From NCBI GenBank assembly GCA_945877905.1, contig CAMDUT010000004.1, positions 1 to 40,674 of the forward strand: a stretch of 40,674 nt of DNA, in the 5' to 3' direction. A program made the position numbers and the translations under genes. This document shows positions 33,955-40,674 of the stretch, piece by piece (the stretch's first letter is position 1; every line of letters starts with the position of its first letter). The notes under the pieces are model-generated. The model did no database searches and was not told where the DNA came from. It was given only the letters and a program-made list of their open reading frames with translations. This DNA is from Phycisphaera mikurensis NBRC 102666. Lineage in GTDB: Bacteria > Planctomycetota > Phycisphaerae > Phycisphaerales > SM1A02.

Positions 33955-35494
33955 CCGGCTTGCCCGGCCTCATCCAGCGGCGCACCGCGAAGAGCGCGCT
34001 CGCCGTGCCCAGCGCGGCGACGCCGTACCCCACGGCGTAGGCACGCGCCGACGCGCGCTGGACGGCCGCGAAGTCCGCGTCCGAGGACGCGTCCGCGCGC
34101 GCGTTCGGGTCGCCGGAACGCAGCATCGCCCGAAGCCTCGCCACGGACGCCGGGTCCTCGAGCCGCTCGGCGCGCGTGAACGCGCCCATGGAGATCGCGA
34201 CCGCGGCCGCCACCGTGGCCACGCCGACGCTGCCGCCGACCTGGCGCATCGTCTGCACGAGGCCCGAGACCTGCCCGCGCTCGGAGTGCGGCACGCGGCC
34301 GAGCGCATCGGTGTTCGTCGGGCTCATCGTGAAGGCGATGCCGAGCCCGAGGACGAACATGCCCGCCGCCATCACGGGGTAGCTCTGCGCCCACGCGCCC
34401 GCGGCCTGCACCAGCATGCCCCCGCTCGCCATCGCGGTTCCCCACGTCGCCGGCGCGCGCACGCCCGCACGGTCGTACCAGCGCCCGGCCACGTGCACCA
34501 CCAGGATCACGGGCGCAAGCATGGGCAGGAGCGACGCGCCGGCCTCGGTGGGCGAATACCCCAGCACGTCCTGCGCGTAGAGCGAACCCGCGACCACCAG
34601 CCCCGTCATCGCGAACTGCATGCACATGATGACCACGGCGTCCGCGGCCAGGGCGTGGTCGGCGAAGAGGCGCAGCCGCAGCAGCGGGCGCGGGTGGTTC
34701 CACTGCCGGCGCACGAACGCGGCGAGCGCGACGGCGCCCCCCGCGAGCGCCGCGAGCGTGAGCGGGTCGTCCCACCGGAGCGAACCGTCCGCGCGCGCGG
34801 CACCCAGTTGCTGGATCCCGAACACCAAGGGCGGCAGCCCCAGCATGAGGAGGATGCCGCCGAGCCAGTCGATGTGCCGGTCCGGGCTGCGCGAGTCGCG
34901 CGGCCGCGCGACGAGCGTGAGGATGACGGCGGCCGCGGCGATCGGCAGGTTCAGGAGGAACACCCACTTCCAGCCCCATCCCTCGACGATGACGCCGCCG
35001 ACCGCCGGCCCGAGCGCCATGAACACCATCGGGATGCCCACGTACGCGGCCATGGCCTTGCCGCGCTCGCCGGGCGCGAACGCGCCGATCACGAGCGCAC
35101 CCGACGCCGGCTGCATGAGGCATGCGGCCACGCCCTGCAGGACGCGGCCCGCGATCATCTGCGTCCCGTCGCGCGCGAACGCGCAGACCGCGCTCGCGGC
35201 GGCGAACGCCACCACTCCGGCGACGAACGCAGGCACCTTCCCGACCAGGTCGCCGATGCGCCCGCCGATCGCCATGAGCGACGCGAGCGCGAGCAGGTAG
35301 CTCGTCACGATCCACGCCTGCCCCATGTCGTCCATCCCGAGCGACGCGCCGATCCGCGGGAGCGCGACGCCGACCACGGTCATGTCGATGAAGATCATCG
35401 ACAGGCTGCCGGTCATCGCCAGGAGCACCAGCCCGCGCCGCGGCTGCGCGCCGTCGCCCACCGCGTGCGGAGCCGGTGCGGCAGGCGAGGTCAT
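33947..35494 (-). CDS. DHA2-family MFS drug/metabolite exporter (EmrB/QacA type)
   Basis: This 515-residue protein has 14 predicted transmembrane helices, the length and layout of proton-driven DHA2 exporters. Visible motifs are [19 protein letters not shown] in helix 1, [21 protein letters not shown] (motif A region), [21 protein letters not shown] and [14 protein letters not shown]. The start overlaps the eboB stop by 4 bases (ATGA), so it is translationally coupled to the eboD-eboB operon. The substrate is not readable from sequence, but the coupling suggests export of an ebo-linked compound. No membrane fusion protein or outer-membrane channel gene is nearby. Confidence 0.94.
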   Translation of the reverse strand: MTSPAAPAPHAVGDGAQPRRGLVLLAMTGSLSMIFIDMTVVGVALPRIGASLGMDDMGQAWIVTSYLLALASLMAIGGRIGDLVGKVPAFVAGVVAFAAASAVCAFARDGTQMIAGRVLQGVAACLMQPASGALVIGAFAPGERGKAMAAYVGIPMVFMALGPAVGGVIVEGWGWKWVFLLNLPIAAAAVILTLVARPRDSRSPDRHIDWLGGILLMLGLPPLVFGIQQLGAARADGSLRWDDPLTLAALAGGAVALAAFVRRQWNHPRPLLRLRLFADHALAADAVVIMCMQFAMTGLVVAGSLYAQDVLGYSPTEAGASLLPMLAPVILVVHVAGRWYDRAGVRAPATWGTAMASGGMLVQAAGAWAQSYPVMAAGMFVLGLGIAFTMSPTNTDALGRVPHSERGQVSGLVQTMRQVGGSVGVATVAAAVAISMGAFTRAERLEDPASVARLRAMLRSGDPNARADASSDADFAAVQRASARAYAVGYGVAALGTASALFAVRRWMRPGKPVT

Positions 35495-36333
35495 CGCGTG
35501 ACGTCCGGCGCCGTCGGGCGCAGGGGCTGCGCGCTGAAGCGGCCCGACTGCGAGAGGAAGCGCTCCGGGTTCTCGAACGTGACGCGCCGCACCAGCGACT
35601 CGAGGTGCCCGCGGCGCCGCATCTCCATCTGGGCCTTCGGCACCGCGACGGGATCGCTGTGCCCCCAGTCGCCGGCCGAGTTCATCCAGATGCGCTCGCT
35701 GCCCCAGCACTCGATGATGTCCACCGCGCGCTGCGGCGTGCACTTCGTGTCCGGGTACAGCGTCATGCCGCACCAGAACCCGCGGTCGAGCACGTTGCCC
35801 ACCGTGTGCTCCTCGACGTGGTCGATGAGGACCCGGCCCGGGTCGAGCGTGGGGAACCGTCGGATCGCGTCCATGATGAGCCGCGTCCCCTTCAGCTTGT
35901 CCTCCAGGTGCGGCGTGTGCACCAGCACGAGCAGCCCGTGGTCGCTCGCCAGCTGCAGGTGCGCCTCGAGGATCTCGAGCTCGTTGCGGCTGTTCTTGTT
36001 GAGCCCGATCTCGCCGATCCCGAGCACGTTCTCGCGCTCGAGGAACCCGGGGATCAGCCCGATCACCTCGCGCGCGAAGACCGGGTCCTCGGCCTCCTTC
36101 GGGTTGATGCAGAGCCAGGCGTGGTGGCGGATGCCGTACTGCGCGGCCCGGCGCGGCTCGGACTCGGTGAGCTGCCGGAAGTAGTCGAAGAACCCCTTCG
36201 GGCTCGAGCGGTCGTACCCGGCCCAGAACGCCGGCTCCGTGATTGCCACGCACCCGGCGCGCGCCATGCGGACGTAGTCGTCCGTCGTGCGGCTCACCAT
36301 GTGCACGTGCGGGTCGATGTACACGTCAGCCAC
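35491..36333 (-). CDS. eboB: EboB, TatD-like metal-dependent hydrolase
   Basis: This 280-residue TIM-barrel protein has a full set of TatD-type metal ligands: YIDPHVHM (HxH), [10 protein letters not shown] (Glu), VLVHTPH (His), LIDHVEEHT (His) and [10 protein letters not shown] (Asp). The blocks [13 protein letters not shown] and the NP.E segment are those of ebo-cluster TatD-like proteins rather than of DNase TatD. The GTG start at 36333 overlaps the stop of the small upstream gene by 8 bases, and the stop overlaps the MFS gene. Substrate unknown. In ebo systems it is required together with the other members for metabolite traffic. Confidence 0.9.
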   Translation of the reverse strand: MADVYIDPHVHMVSRTTDDYVRMARAGCVAITEPAFWAGYDRSSPKGFFDYFRQLTESEPRRAAQYGIRHHAWLCINPKEAEDPVFAREVIGLIPGFLERENVLGIGEIGLNKNSRNELEILEAHLQLASDHGLLVLVHTPHLEDKLKGTRLIMDAIRRFPTLDPGRVLIDHVEEHTVGNVLDRGFWCGMTLYPDTKCTPQRAVDIIECWGSERIWMNSAGDWGHSDPVAVPKAQMEMRRRGHLESLVRRVTFENPERFLSQSGRFSAQPLRPTAPDVTR

Positions 36334-36637
36334 CGCCCTTCGCGGGGTCGTGCGCGCCGGTCGCGCCCTTCATGCCGGCCCTCGCGACCGGCTCGGAGGA
36401 TGGGTCGCTCAGGAGCTCGAGCACGCGGCGCGCGCGGTCGGGGCGCCCGTCGCCGAGGATCGAGACGGCCGCGTGGAACGCGCACATGCGGAAGTCGTCG
36501 TCGCCCGCGCCGGCCCGATCCACCCGGTCGAGGAACGCGGCCACGTCGAGCAGCCGCGCACGGTGCTCCATGAAGTACGCGTCGACGACCTGCGCGCGGG
36601 TCATCGGCGTGCCGCCGCCATTCGCGCCTGCTGCCAT
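36326..36637 (-). CDS. Small ebo-locus protein in the EboA position
   Basis: This 103-residue protein has no signal peptide, membrane helix or known catalytic motif. Its core is helical: [20 protein letters not shown], then [18 protein letters not shown] and [13 protein letters not shown], followed by a flexible Gly/Lys-rich tail. It sits exactly between eboD and eboB, with a 10-base gap on one side and an 8-base overlap on the other, so it belongs to the pathway by position. Known EboA proteins are, as I recall, longer, so it may be a shortened EboA or an unrelated replacement. The ATG at 36637 is chosen because of a TAGACT box 7 bases ahead; the ATG at 36604 is an alternative. Confidence 0.6.
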   Translation of the reverse strand: MAAGANGGGTPMTRAQVVDAYFMEHRARLLDVAAFLDRVDRAGAGDDDFRMCAFHAAVSILGDGRPDRARRVLELLSDPSSEPVARAGMKGATGAHDPAKGGG

Positions 36638-36644
36638 GGGCGCA

Positions 36645-36650
36645 AGTCTA
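36645..36650 (-). promoter_or_regulatory. -10-like box TAGACT formed with the eboD stop codon
   Basis: The hexamer begins with the TAG stop of eboD and lies 7 bases before the ATG of the small ebo-locus gene. TAGACT is a close -10 match, and it would give an internal leaderless transcript for the small gene, eboB and the MFS gene. Confidence 0.35.
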
Positions 36651-37787
36651 GGTGGACGCCGCGTCGAGCACCGCGCGCCGCAGGAGCGACGGGTCGATCG
36701 CGTGGACGTCGGTTCCCTCGCCGATCGCCCGCAGGAGCGTGATCGTGAGCCGGCCGCCGAGGTGCTCGCGGAACTCCTCCAGGCCCGCCTCGACCGCGCC
36801 GAGGTCGGCGAGCAGGGGGTGCGAGGTCGGCAGCCCGAGCGCGCGCAGCACGGCGACGACACGCGCACCCGACGACGCGTCGAGCAGCCCCGCGTGCACC
36901 GAGTACGTCGTGTCGACCGCGACGCCGATCGCCACGGCCTGGCCGTGCGGGAGCTCGCCGTCCGTCATCCCCTCGAGCCGGTGCGCCAGCCAGTGCCCGA
37001 AGTCGAGCGGGCGCGCGCTGCGCACCTCGAACGGGTCGCCGCCGAGCACGATGTGCCGGTAGTGCAGCTCGGCGCTGCGCACGATGACCGGCATCGCCGC
37101 GGCCATGTCGCGCGCGCGGATGGCCGCGGCGTCGCGCTCGATCCGCGCGAACAGCTCGGGGTCGCGCAGGAGCGCGATCTTCACCGCCTCGCTGAAGCCG
37201 CCGATCCAGCTCCACTCCGGCGACGACTCGAGCAATGCCTCGTCGCAGACCACCGCGTGGGGAACGGCGAACGCACCGACGAAGTTCTTCTTCCCGCCGG
37301 CATTGATGCCGTTCTTGACGGCCATGCCCGCGTCGTCCTGCGAAAGCGTCGTGGTCGGCAGCCGCACCAGGCGGCACCCGCGGTGCGCGATCGCGGCGCC
37401 GAACCCGACGGCATCGAGCACCGCCCCGCCGCCCACCGCGATCACGCAGCTCTGGCGGTCGATCCGGTGCGCGTCGACCGCGCGCACCACGCGCTCGGGC
37501 ACCTCCATGGAGCGCTTGCACCGCTCGCCGCCGGGCACCTGCTCGACGCACGCGAGCTCGGGCATGCCCTCGCGCGCGCGCAGGTACGCCGCCAGGCGCG
37601 CGCCGAGCTCCGGGTGCGCGGCCGCGACGCCCTCGTCGACGAAAGCGATGCAGCGCGCCGAACCCGCCAGCGCGTCGGCGAGCGAAGGGTTGCCCGCGTC
37701 GAGCGCGCCGCGCGTGAACGCCACGCGGTGCCGGAAGGGCACCGAGAACGGGACGTCGAGGGTGGCCGGGACGTGGGCGTGCCGCAT
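36648..37787 (-). CDS. eboD: EboD, 3-dehydroquinate synthase-like protein
   Basis: This 379-residue protein has the dehydroquinate synthase fold: IAVGGGAVLDAVGFGAA (NAD-binding), LPTTTLSQDDAGMAVKNGIN and GKKNFVGAF. The metal ligands are in GGFSEAVKIALL (Glu), LDFGHWLAHRLE (His) and LPHGQAVAIG (His). The DDAGMAVKNGIN-GKKNF block is typical of EboD rather than AroB. The ATG at 37787 is chosen over a more distant ATG at 37970, whose extension would run into the HtrA gene and lacks family similarity. It leads the operon with the small protein, eboB and the MFS exporter. As EboD it likely makes or modifies a sugar-like cyclic compound; this is inference. Confidence 0.91.
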   Translation of the reverse strand: MRHAHVPATLDVPFSVPFRHRVAFTRGALDAGNPSLADALAGSARCIAFVDEGVAAAHPELGARLAAYLRAREGMPELACVEQVPGGERCKRSMEVPERVVRAVDAHRIDRQSCVIAVGGGAVLDAVGFGAAIAHRGCRLVRLPTTTLSQDDAGMAVKNGINAGGKKNFVGAFAVPHAVVCDEALLESSPEWSWIGGFSEAVKIALLRDPELFARIERDAAAIRARDMAAAMPVIVRSAELHYRHIVLGGDPFEVRSARPLDFGHWLAHRLEGMTDGELPHGQAVAIGVAVDTTYSVHAGLLDASSGARVVAVLRALGLPTSHPLLADLGAVEAGLEEFREHLGGRLTITLLRAIGEGTDVHAIDPSLLRRAVLDAAST

Positions 37788-37896
37788 CGGGAACGGCGCA
37801 TCGTAGGTCCGCAAGCACACCCGGCCCGGCCGCTTCGCGGCACGGACCGGGGTCGTGGGGGCTTGGATTGCCGGACGCGGGACAGCCGCGCGGCGG

Positions 37897-39072
37897 TCAC
37901 TGCCGCCGAAGGCGGTCGGGAACGATGATGCGAGGCGCCGCGGGGGCAGGTTGCGGGGCCATGGGTGCATCGGCCGCCGCGACCGCGCGCGGCGCGTCGT
38001 CGAGCATGGCCTTCACCTCGACCGACTCGCCGTCGCGCATGACCTCGACGACGCACTCGGTGCCGGGCTTGCACAGGCGGATCTGGCGCATCACGCGCCG
38101 CATGTCGGGAGTCTCGGTCCCGTTCACCTTGACGATCACGTCGCCGGGCTCGATGCCCGCGCGCGCCGCGGGGCCGTCCTCGACCACCGAAGCGACCATC
38201 ACGCCTCCGTCGGCGACCGTGCCGGAGGCGCGGCGCACGGCCACGGGCTGCATCTGCACCCCGAGGAAGCCGCGCGCCGGCGCGCTTCCGGCGATGATCG
38301 AGTCGACGACGTCGCGCGCCAGGGTGGCGGGAATCGCGAAGCCGATGCCGTCCGAGCCTCCGCTGCGGCTCTCGATGGCGGTGTTGATGCCGACCACGCG
38401 CCCGTCCATGTCCACGAGCGGCCCGCCCGAGTTGCCAGGATTGATCGTGGCGTCGGTCTGCAGGTAGCTCTCGAGCGGGCTGAGCCCCACCTCGCGGCCC
38501 TTCGCGCTGATGATGCCGGCGGTCACGGTGTCTCGCAGGCCGAACGGCGCGCCGAGCGCGATCACCCAGTCGCCGACCTCGGCCGCGTCGCTGTCGCCGA
38601 AGGCGATCGGGACGAGGTCGGGCAGGTCCACCTTCAGCACGGCGAGGTCGGTCTCGGCGTCGGACCCGACGAGACGCGCGTCCGACTCGCGGCCGTCATG
38701 CAGCTTCACGCGGATGCGACCGCCCATGCGGACGACGTGGTTGTTCGTCACCACGTGGCCGTCTTCGCTCACGATGAAGCCGGTGCCCATGCCCTGCGGG
38801 ACCTGCATCGGCACCACCTGCACCGGCGCCATGCCGCGCATGCGGACCACGCCGGGCGTGGCCTGCGGGACCACCTCGATGGAGACCACCGAGGGCCCCG
38901 CATGCTTGGCGACGGCTCGGAAGGCGCGCGAGAGGTTCCTGGCGTGGCTCACCGCCTCCTGCACGTCCGGGGGCAGCGTCTGCCCTGAACCGGACGGCAG
39001 GCCGTCCGCCCACACAGCGGACGAGGAGGCGAGGACGCACGCCACGATGGACCGTGAGAGCCAGGGGTGCAT
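37897..39072 (-). CDS. HtrA/Deg-type periplasmic serine protease with one PDZ domain
   Basis: These proteases cut misfolded proteins in the periplasm. The 391-residue protein has a signal peptide (SIVACVLASSSAVWA). The trypsin-like domain has the triad His112 (VTNNHVV), Asp142 (DAETDLAVLKVD) and Ser215 (NPGNSGGPLVD). One PDZ domain follows (about 265-360: GFLGVQMQPV, ASVVEDGPAARAGIEPGDVI) and then a Pro/Ala-rich tail. The ATG at 39072 is used because it begins the signal; AGGAGG lies 13 bases ahead, a somewhat long spacing. It lies 109 bases upstream of eboD on the same strand and may be transcribed separately. Confidence 0.95.
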   Translation of the reverse strand: MHPWLSRSIVACVLASSSAVWADGLPSGSGQTLPPDVQEAVSHARNLSRAFRAVAKHAGPSVVSIEVVPQATPGVVRMRGMAPVQVVPMQVPQGMGTGFIVSEDGHVVTNNHVVRMGGRIRVKLHDGRESDARLVGSDAETDLAVLKVDLPDLVPIAFGDSDAAEVGDWVIALGAPFGLRDTVTAGIISAKGREVGLSPLESYLQTDATINPGNSGGPLVDMDGRVVGINTAIESRSGGSDGIGFAIPATLARDVVDSIIAGSAPARGFLGVQMQPVAVRRASGTVADGGVMVASVVEDGPAARAGIEPGDVIVKVNGTETPDMRRVMRQIRLCKPGTECVVEVMRDGESVEVKAMLDDAPRAVAAADAPMAPQPAPAAPRIIVPDRLRRQ

Positions 39073-39150
39073 GTCGTGCGTACGACCTCCTGCCGCCGCG
39101 GTTCGCGAAAAACCGGTCGGGATCGAAAATCTCGTTATCAGGGCCCGTGC

Positions 39151-39166
39151 CGCCCCTTCCGGGGCG
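39151..39166 (-). terminator. possible hairpin terminator after the methyltransferase gene
   Basis: A 6-bp CGCCCC/GGGGCG stem with a TTCC loop lies 6 bases beyond the stop of the SpoU-type gene, in the gap before the HtrA gene. No T-tract follows directly. Confidence 0.4.
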
Positions 39167-39171
39167 ACCAA

Positions 39172-40026
39172 TCATCCCGCGCGCGGGTGCTCGGCGAGCC
39201 GCGCCAGGAATACGCCCGCCGCCACGCCGACGTTCAGCGAATCCACGCCTTCGGCCATCGGAATCCGCGCGCGATGCGTGCACGCCGCCAAGGCGGCCTC
39301 GCCGAGCCCCGCGAACTCCGCGCCCACCAGCACCGCGATGCGCCGCGGCGCGTGCCCGTCGAGCGACCGAGCCGCCTCGGCCAGCGTGCTCGCCCCGCGA
39401 CCCGTGGCGCCGACCACCGCGAACCCCGCGTCGTCGCGAAGCCACGCGAGCTCCGCGGCCCAGTCCGCGCTGCGCGCGAACGGCACGCGCAGGGCGTGCC
39501 CGCAGCTCACGCGAAGGCTCTTGCGGTAAAGCGGATCGTGGCACGAGGGCGAGAGCAGCACGCCCGCGCACCCGAAGGCCGCGGCGTTGCGGAAGAGCTG
39601 GCCGATGTTGTCGATGTTGTTGACGTCCTCGACGGCGAGCACGAGCGCGTCGCCCGACGCCGGCACCACCTCGCGCACGGAACGCTCCGGCGGGCGGCGG
39701 CCCACCGCGAGGAACCCGCGGTGGATCGCGAACCCGACCACCGAGTCGAGCACGTCGTCGGCCGCGAGAAGGACCTCGGGATCCGCTCGGCCCGTGCGCC
39801 ACGGCGCAGCCGCGCGCACCAGCGCCACCGCGCGCTCGCGCTGGCGCTCGCTCGCGAGCACCGAGAGCGTCTCGACGGGTGCGCGCAGCATCGCTTCGAT
39901 CACCAGCGGGCTCTCGCCGACGAAGAGCCCGGGCCGACCGTCCGCCCCGAGCGCATCACGGTCGCGCACCGAGCGGTACGGCTCCAGCCGAGGGTCGTTC
40001 GGGTCGTGGATCAGGGACGGGTCCAT
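39172..40026 (-). CDS. SpoU/TrmH-type RNA 2'-O-methyltransferase
   Basis: These SPOUT enzymes methylate a ribose 2'-OH in rRNA or tRNA with S-adenosylmethionine. The 284-residue protein has an N-terminal L30e-like substrate-binding domain (about 30-130) with FVGESPLVIEAML. The catalytic domain has motif 1 NNIDNIGQLFRNAAAFG, DPLYRKSLRVSCGHA, motif 2 IAVLVGAEFAGLG and the knot motif 3 IPMAEGVDSLNVGVAAGVFL. The target is not visible. The ATG at 40026 is the only suitable start. A tandem 11-bp repeat lies just upstream in the divergent gap. Confidence 0.94.
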   Translation of the reverse strand: MDPSLIHDPNDPRLEPYRSVRDRDALGADGRPGLFVGESPLVIEAMLRAPVETLSVLASERQRERAVALVRAAAPWRTGRADPEVLLAADDVLDSVVGFAIHRGFLAVGRRPPERSVREVVPASGDALVLAVEDVNNIDNIGQLFRNAAAFGCAGVLLSPSCHDPLYRKSLRVSCGHALRVPFARSADWAAELAWLRDDAGFAVVGATGRGASTLAEAARSLDGHAPRRIAVLVGAEFAGLGEAALAACTHRARIPMAEGVDSLNVGVAAGVFLARLAEHPRAG

Positions 40027-40030
40027 GGTG

Positions 40031-40052
40031 TTCAGAATGCGTTCAGGATGCG
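40031..40052. repeat. two tandem 11-bp repeats in a divergent gap
   Basis: TTCAGAATGCG is followed directly by TTCAGGATGCG, with one mismatch, in the 68-base gap between the divergent methyltransferase and choice-of-anchor I genes. The 11-bp spacing puts both copies on the same face of the helix, as for an operator; no binding protein is known. Confidence 0.55.
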
Positions 40053-40094
40053 TTCGCGGCCCCGCTCCCGCGTGCGCCCGGGGACCATACCGCC

Positions 40095-40674
40095 ATGCTC
40101 GCGCCCCTGGCCATGTTCATGCTCGCGGCGGAACCGCCGCTGCGCCACCTCGGCACCCATGCGACCGGGCTGCATGACCAGAGCGCCAGCGAGATCGCCG
40201 CGTACCACGCCCCGACGCGCTCGCTGTGGGTGGTGAACGGCGCCGCGGGAATCGACGTGCTCGACATCCGCGATCCCGCGAAGCCGGTGCGCATCGCCAC
40301 GCACGCGATGCCGGCGCCGACCTCGGTCGCGGTGAGCGGCGACCTGGTCGCCGTGGCGGTGCCGGACGAGCGGGGCGGGCCCGGCCACGTGCGATTCCTG
40401 CGCCCCGACGGGACGACCATCGCCGCGGTGGAGGTGGGCCATGGGCCCGACATGTGCACGTTCACCCCGGACGGCGCGCGTCTCGTGGTGGCGAACGAGG
40501 GCGAGATGTCGGCCACGGGAGATCCCGAGGGTTCCGTGAGCATCATCGACCTGCGCGAGGGACCCTTGAAGGCCTTGGTGCGGACGGCGCGCTTCGACGC
40601 GTTCGACGATCGCCACGCCGACCTCACGGCGGCCGGCGCGCACCTTCCCGTGCCGGGCGCCTCCGTGCGGCGGC
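40095..40674 (+). CDS. Choice-of-anchor I family beta-propeller protein, N-terminal part
   Basis: The frame runs open from the ATG at 40095 to the window end, giving 193 residues without a stop. A short hydrophobic N-terminus (LAPLAMFMLAA) suggests export. The propeller repeats are visible: EIAAYHAPTRSLWVVN, GIDVLDIRDPAKPVRIA, SVAVSGDLVAVAV, then GHGPDMCTFTPDGARLVVAN-EGE and DPEGSVSIIDL, which are hallmarks of the choice-of-anchor I domain. The rest of the protein, including any C-terminal anchor or phosphatase-like domain, lies outside. It is divergent from the SpoU-type gene. Such proteins are surface or extracellular; function unknown. Confidence 0.88.
   Translation, partial: MLAPLAMFMLAAEPPLRHLGTHATGLHDQSASEIAAYHAPTRSLWVVNGAAGIDVLDIRDPAKPVRIATHAMPAPTSVAVSGDLVAVAVPDERGGPGHVRFLRPDGTTIAAVEVGHGPDMCTFTPDGARLVVANEGEMSATGDPEGSVSIIDLREGPLKALVRTARFDAFDDRHADLTAAGAHLPVPGASVRR

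Noticed and set aside
35491-36333. Ordinary TatD DNase instead of EboB
   Set aside because: Metal ligands are shared, but the [13 protein letters not shown] block and the neighbouring eboD point to the ebo type.
36648-37787. AroB of the shikimate pathway
   Set aside because: The DDAGMAVKNGIN and GKKNFVGAF blocks and the operon partners fit EboD; no other shikimate gene is near.
37788-37970. Longer eboD from an ATG at 37970
   Set aside because: The 61 extra residues run into the end of the HtrA gene and resemble no dehydroquinate synthase N-terminus.

Overview
The window is very GC-rich (roughly 70% by eye) and almost completely coding, and it reads as chromosomal DNA of a planctomycete, probably of the Phycisphaerae. 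The reasons are an adjacent DUF1553 (PSD1-type) and DUF1501 pair at the left edge, two secreted proteins ending in a PGAL...RRRR variant of the PEP-CTERM tail, and several large secreted or lipid-anchored proteins. I see no mobile elements, tRNA or rRNA genes, or CRISPR arrays.

Layout. 1-2872 (+): DUF1553 (cut by the window edge) and DUF1501. 2918-5142 (-): a PstS-like lipoprotein and a membrane-tethered partner. 5277-10428 (+): a five-gene run of DUF481 outer-membrane protein, SMUG-type uracil-DNA glycosylase, EboF-like phosphatase, DUF3299-like protein and tRNA-dihydrouridine synthase. 10658-12046 (+): two PEP-CTERM-like secreted proteins, closed by a 15-bp perfect hairpin. 12123-16219 (-): scpB, atpC, a CYTH protein, holB (delta prime) and a SPOR-like lipoprotein. 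16389-23180 (+): flgM, a giant double amidohydrolase, a degenerate amidohydrolase and a DEAD-box helicase. 23190-31824 (-): two membrane proteins, a YceI protein, parB with parS sites, an MBL-fold RNA-processing-type protein, nuoA, eboC, eboE, a TlpA-like thioredoxin and a class-I glutamine amidotransferase. 31864-33954 (+): a sialate O-acetylesterase. 33947-39072 (-): an MFS exporter, eboB, a small ebo-locus protein, eboD and an HtrA protease. 39172-40026 (-): a SpoU/TrmH methyltransferase. 40095-end (+): the start of a choice-of-anchor I family protein.

How the genes work together. The main result is that nearly a whole ebo metabolite-traffic gene set is present but split over three operons within 31 kb: eboF near 7.2 kb, eboE-eboC near 28-30 kb, and eboD-(small protein)-eboB near 35.5-37.8 kb. 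In cyanobacteria ebo genes are usually one cluster that moves biosynthetic precursors towards the periplasm. Here the eboD-eboB operon runs by a 4-base overlap into a DHA2-type MFS exporter, and the eboE-eboC operon also carries a TlpA thioredoxin, a glutamine amidotransferase and an isolated nuoA. This suggests a planctomycete version of the system with added transport and redox partners. No obvious natural-product synthase is in the window, so the cargo is unknown.

A second signal is regulatory. Seven genes have a TAnnnT hexamer exactly 6 or 7 bases before the start codon, as expected for leaderless transcripts. In three of them the hexamer begins with the TAG stop codon of the preceding gene. 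A third is chromosome segregation: parB carries one parS palindrome just upstream and another inside its own coding sequence, has no parA next to it, and scpB lies 12 kb away.
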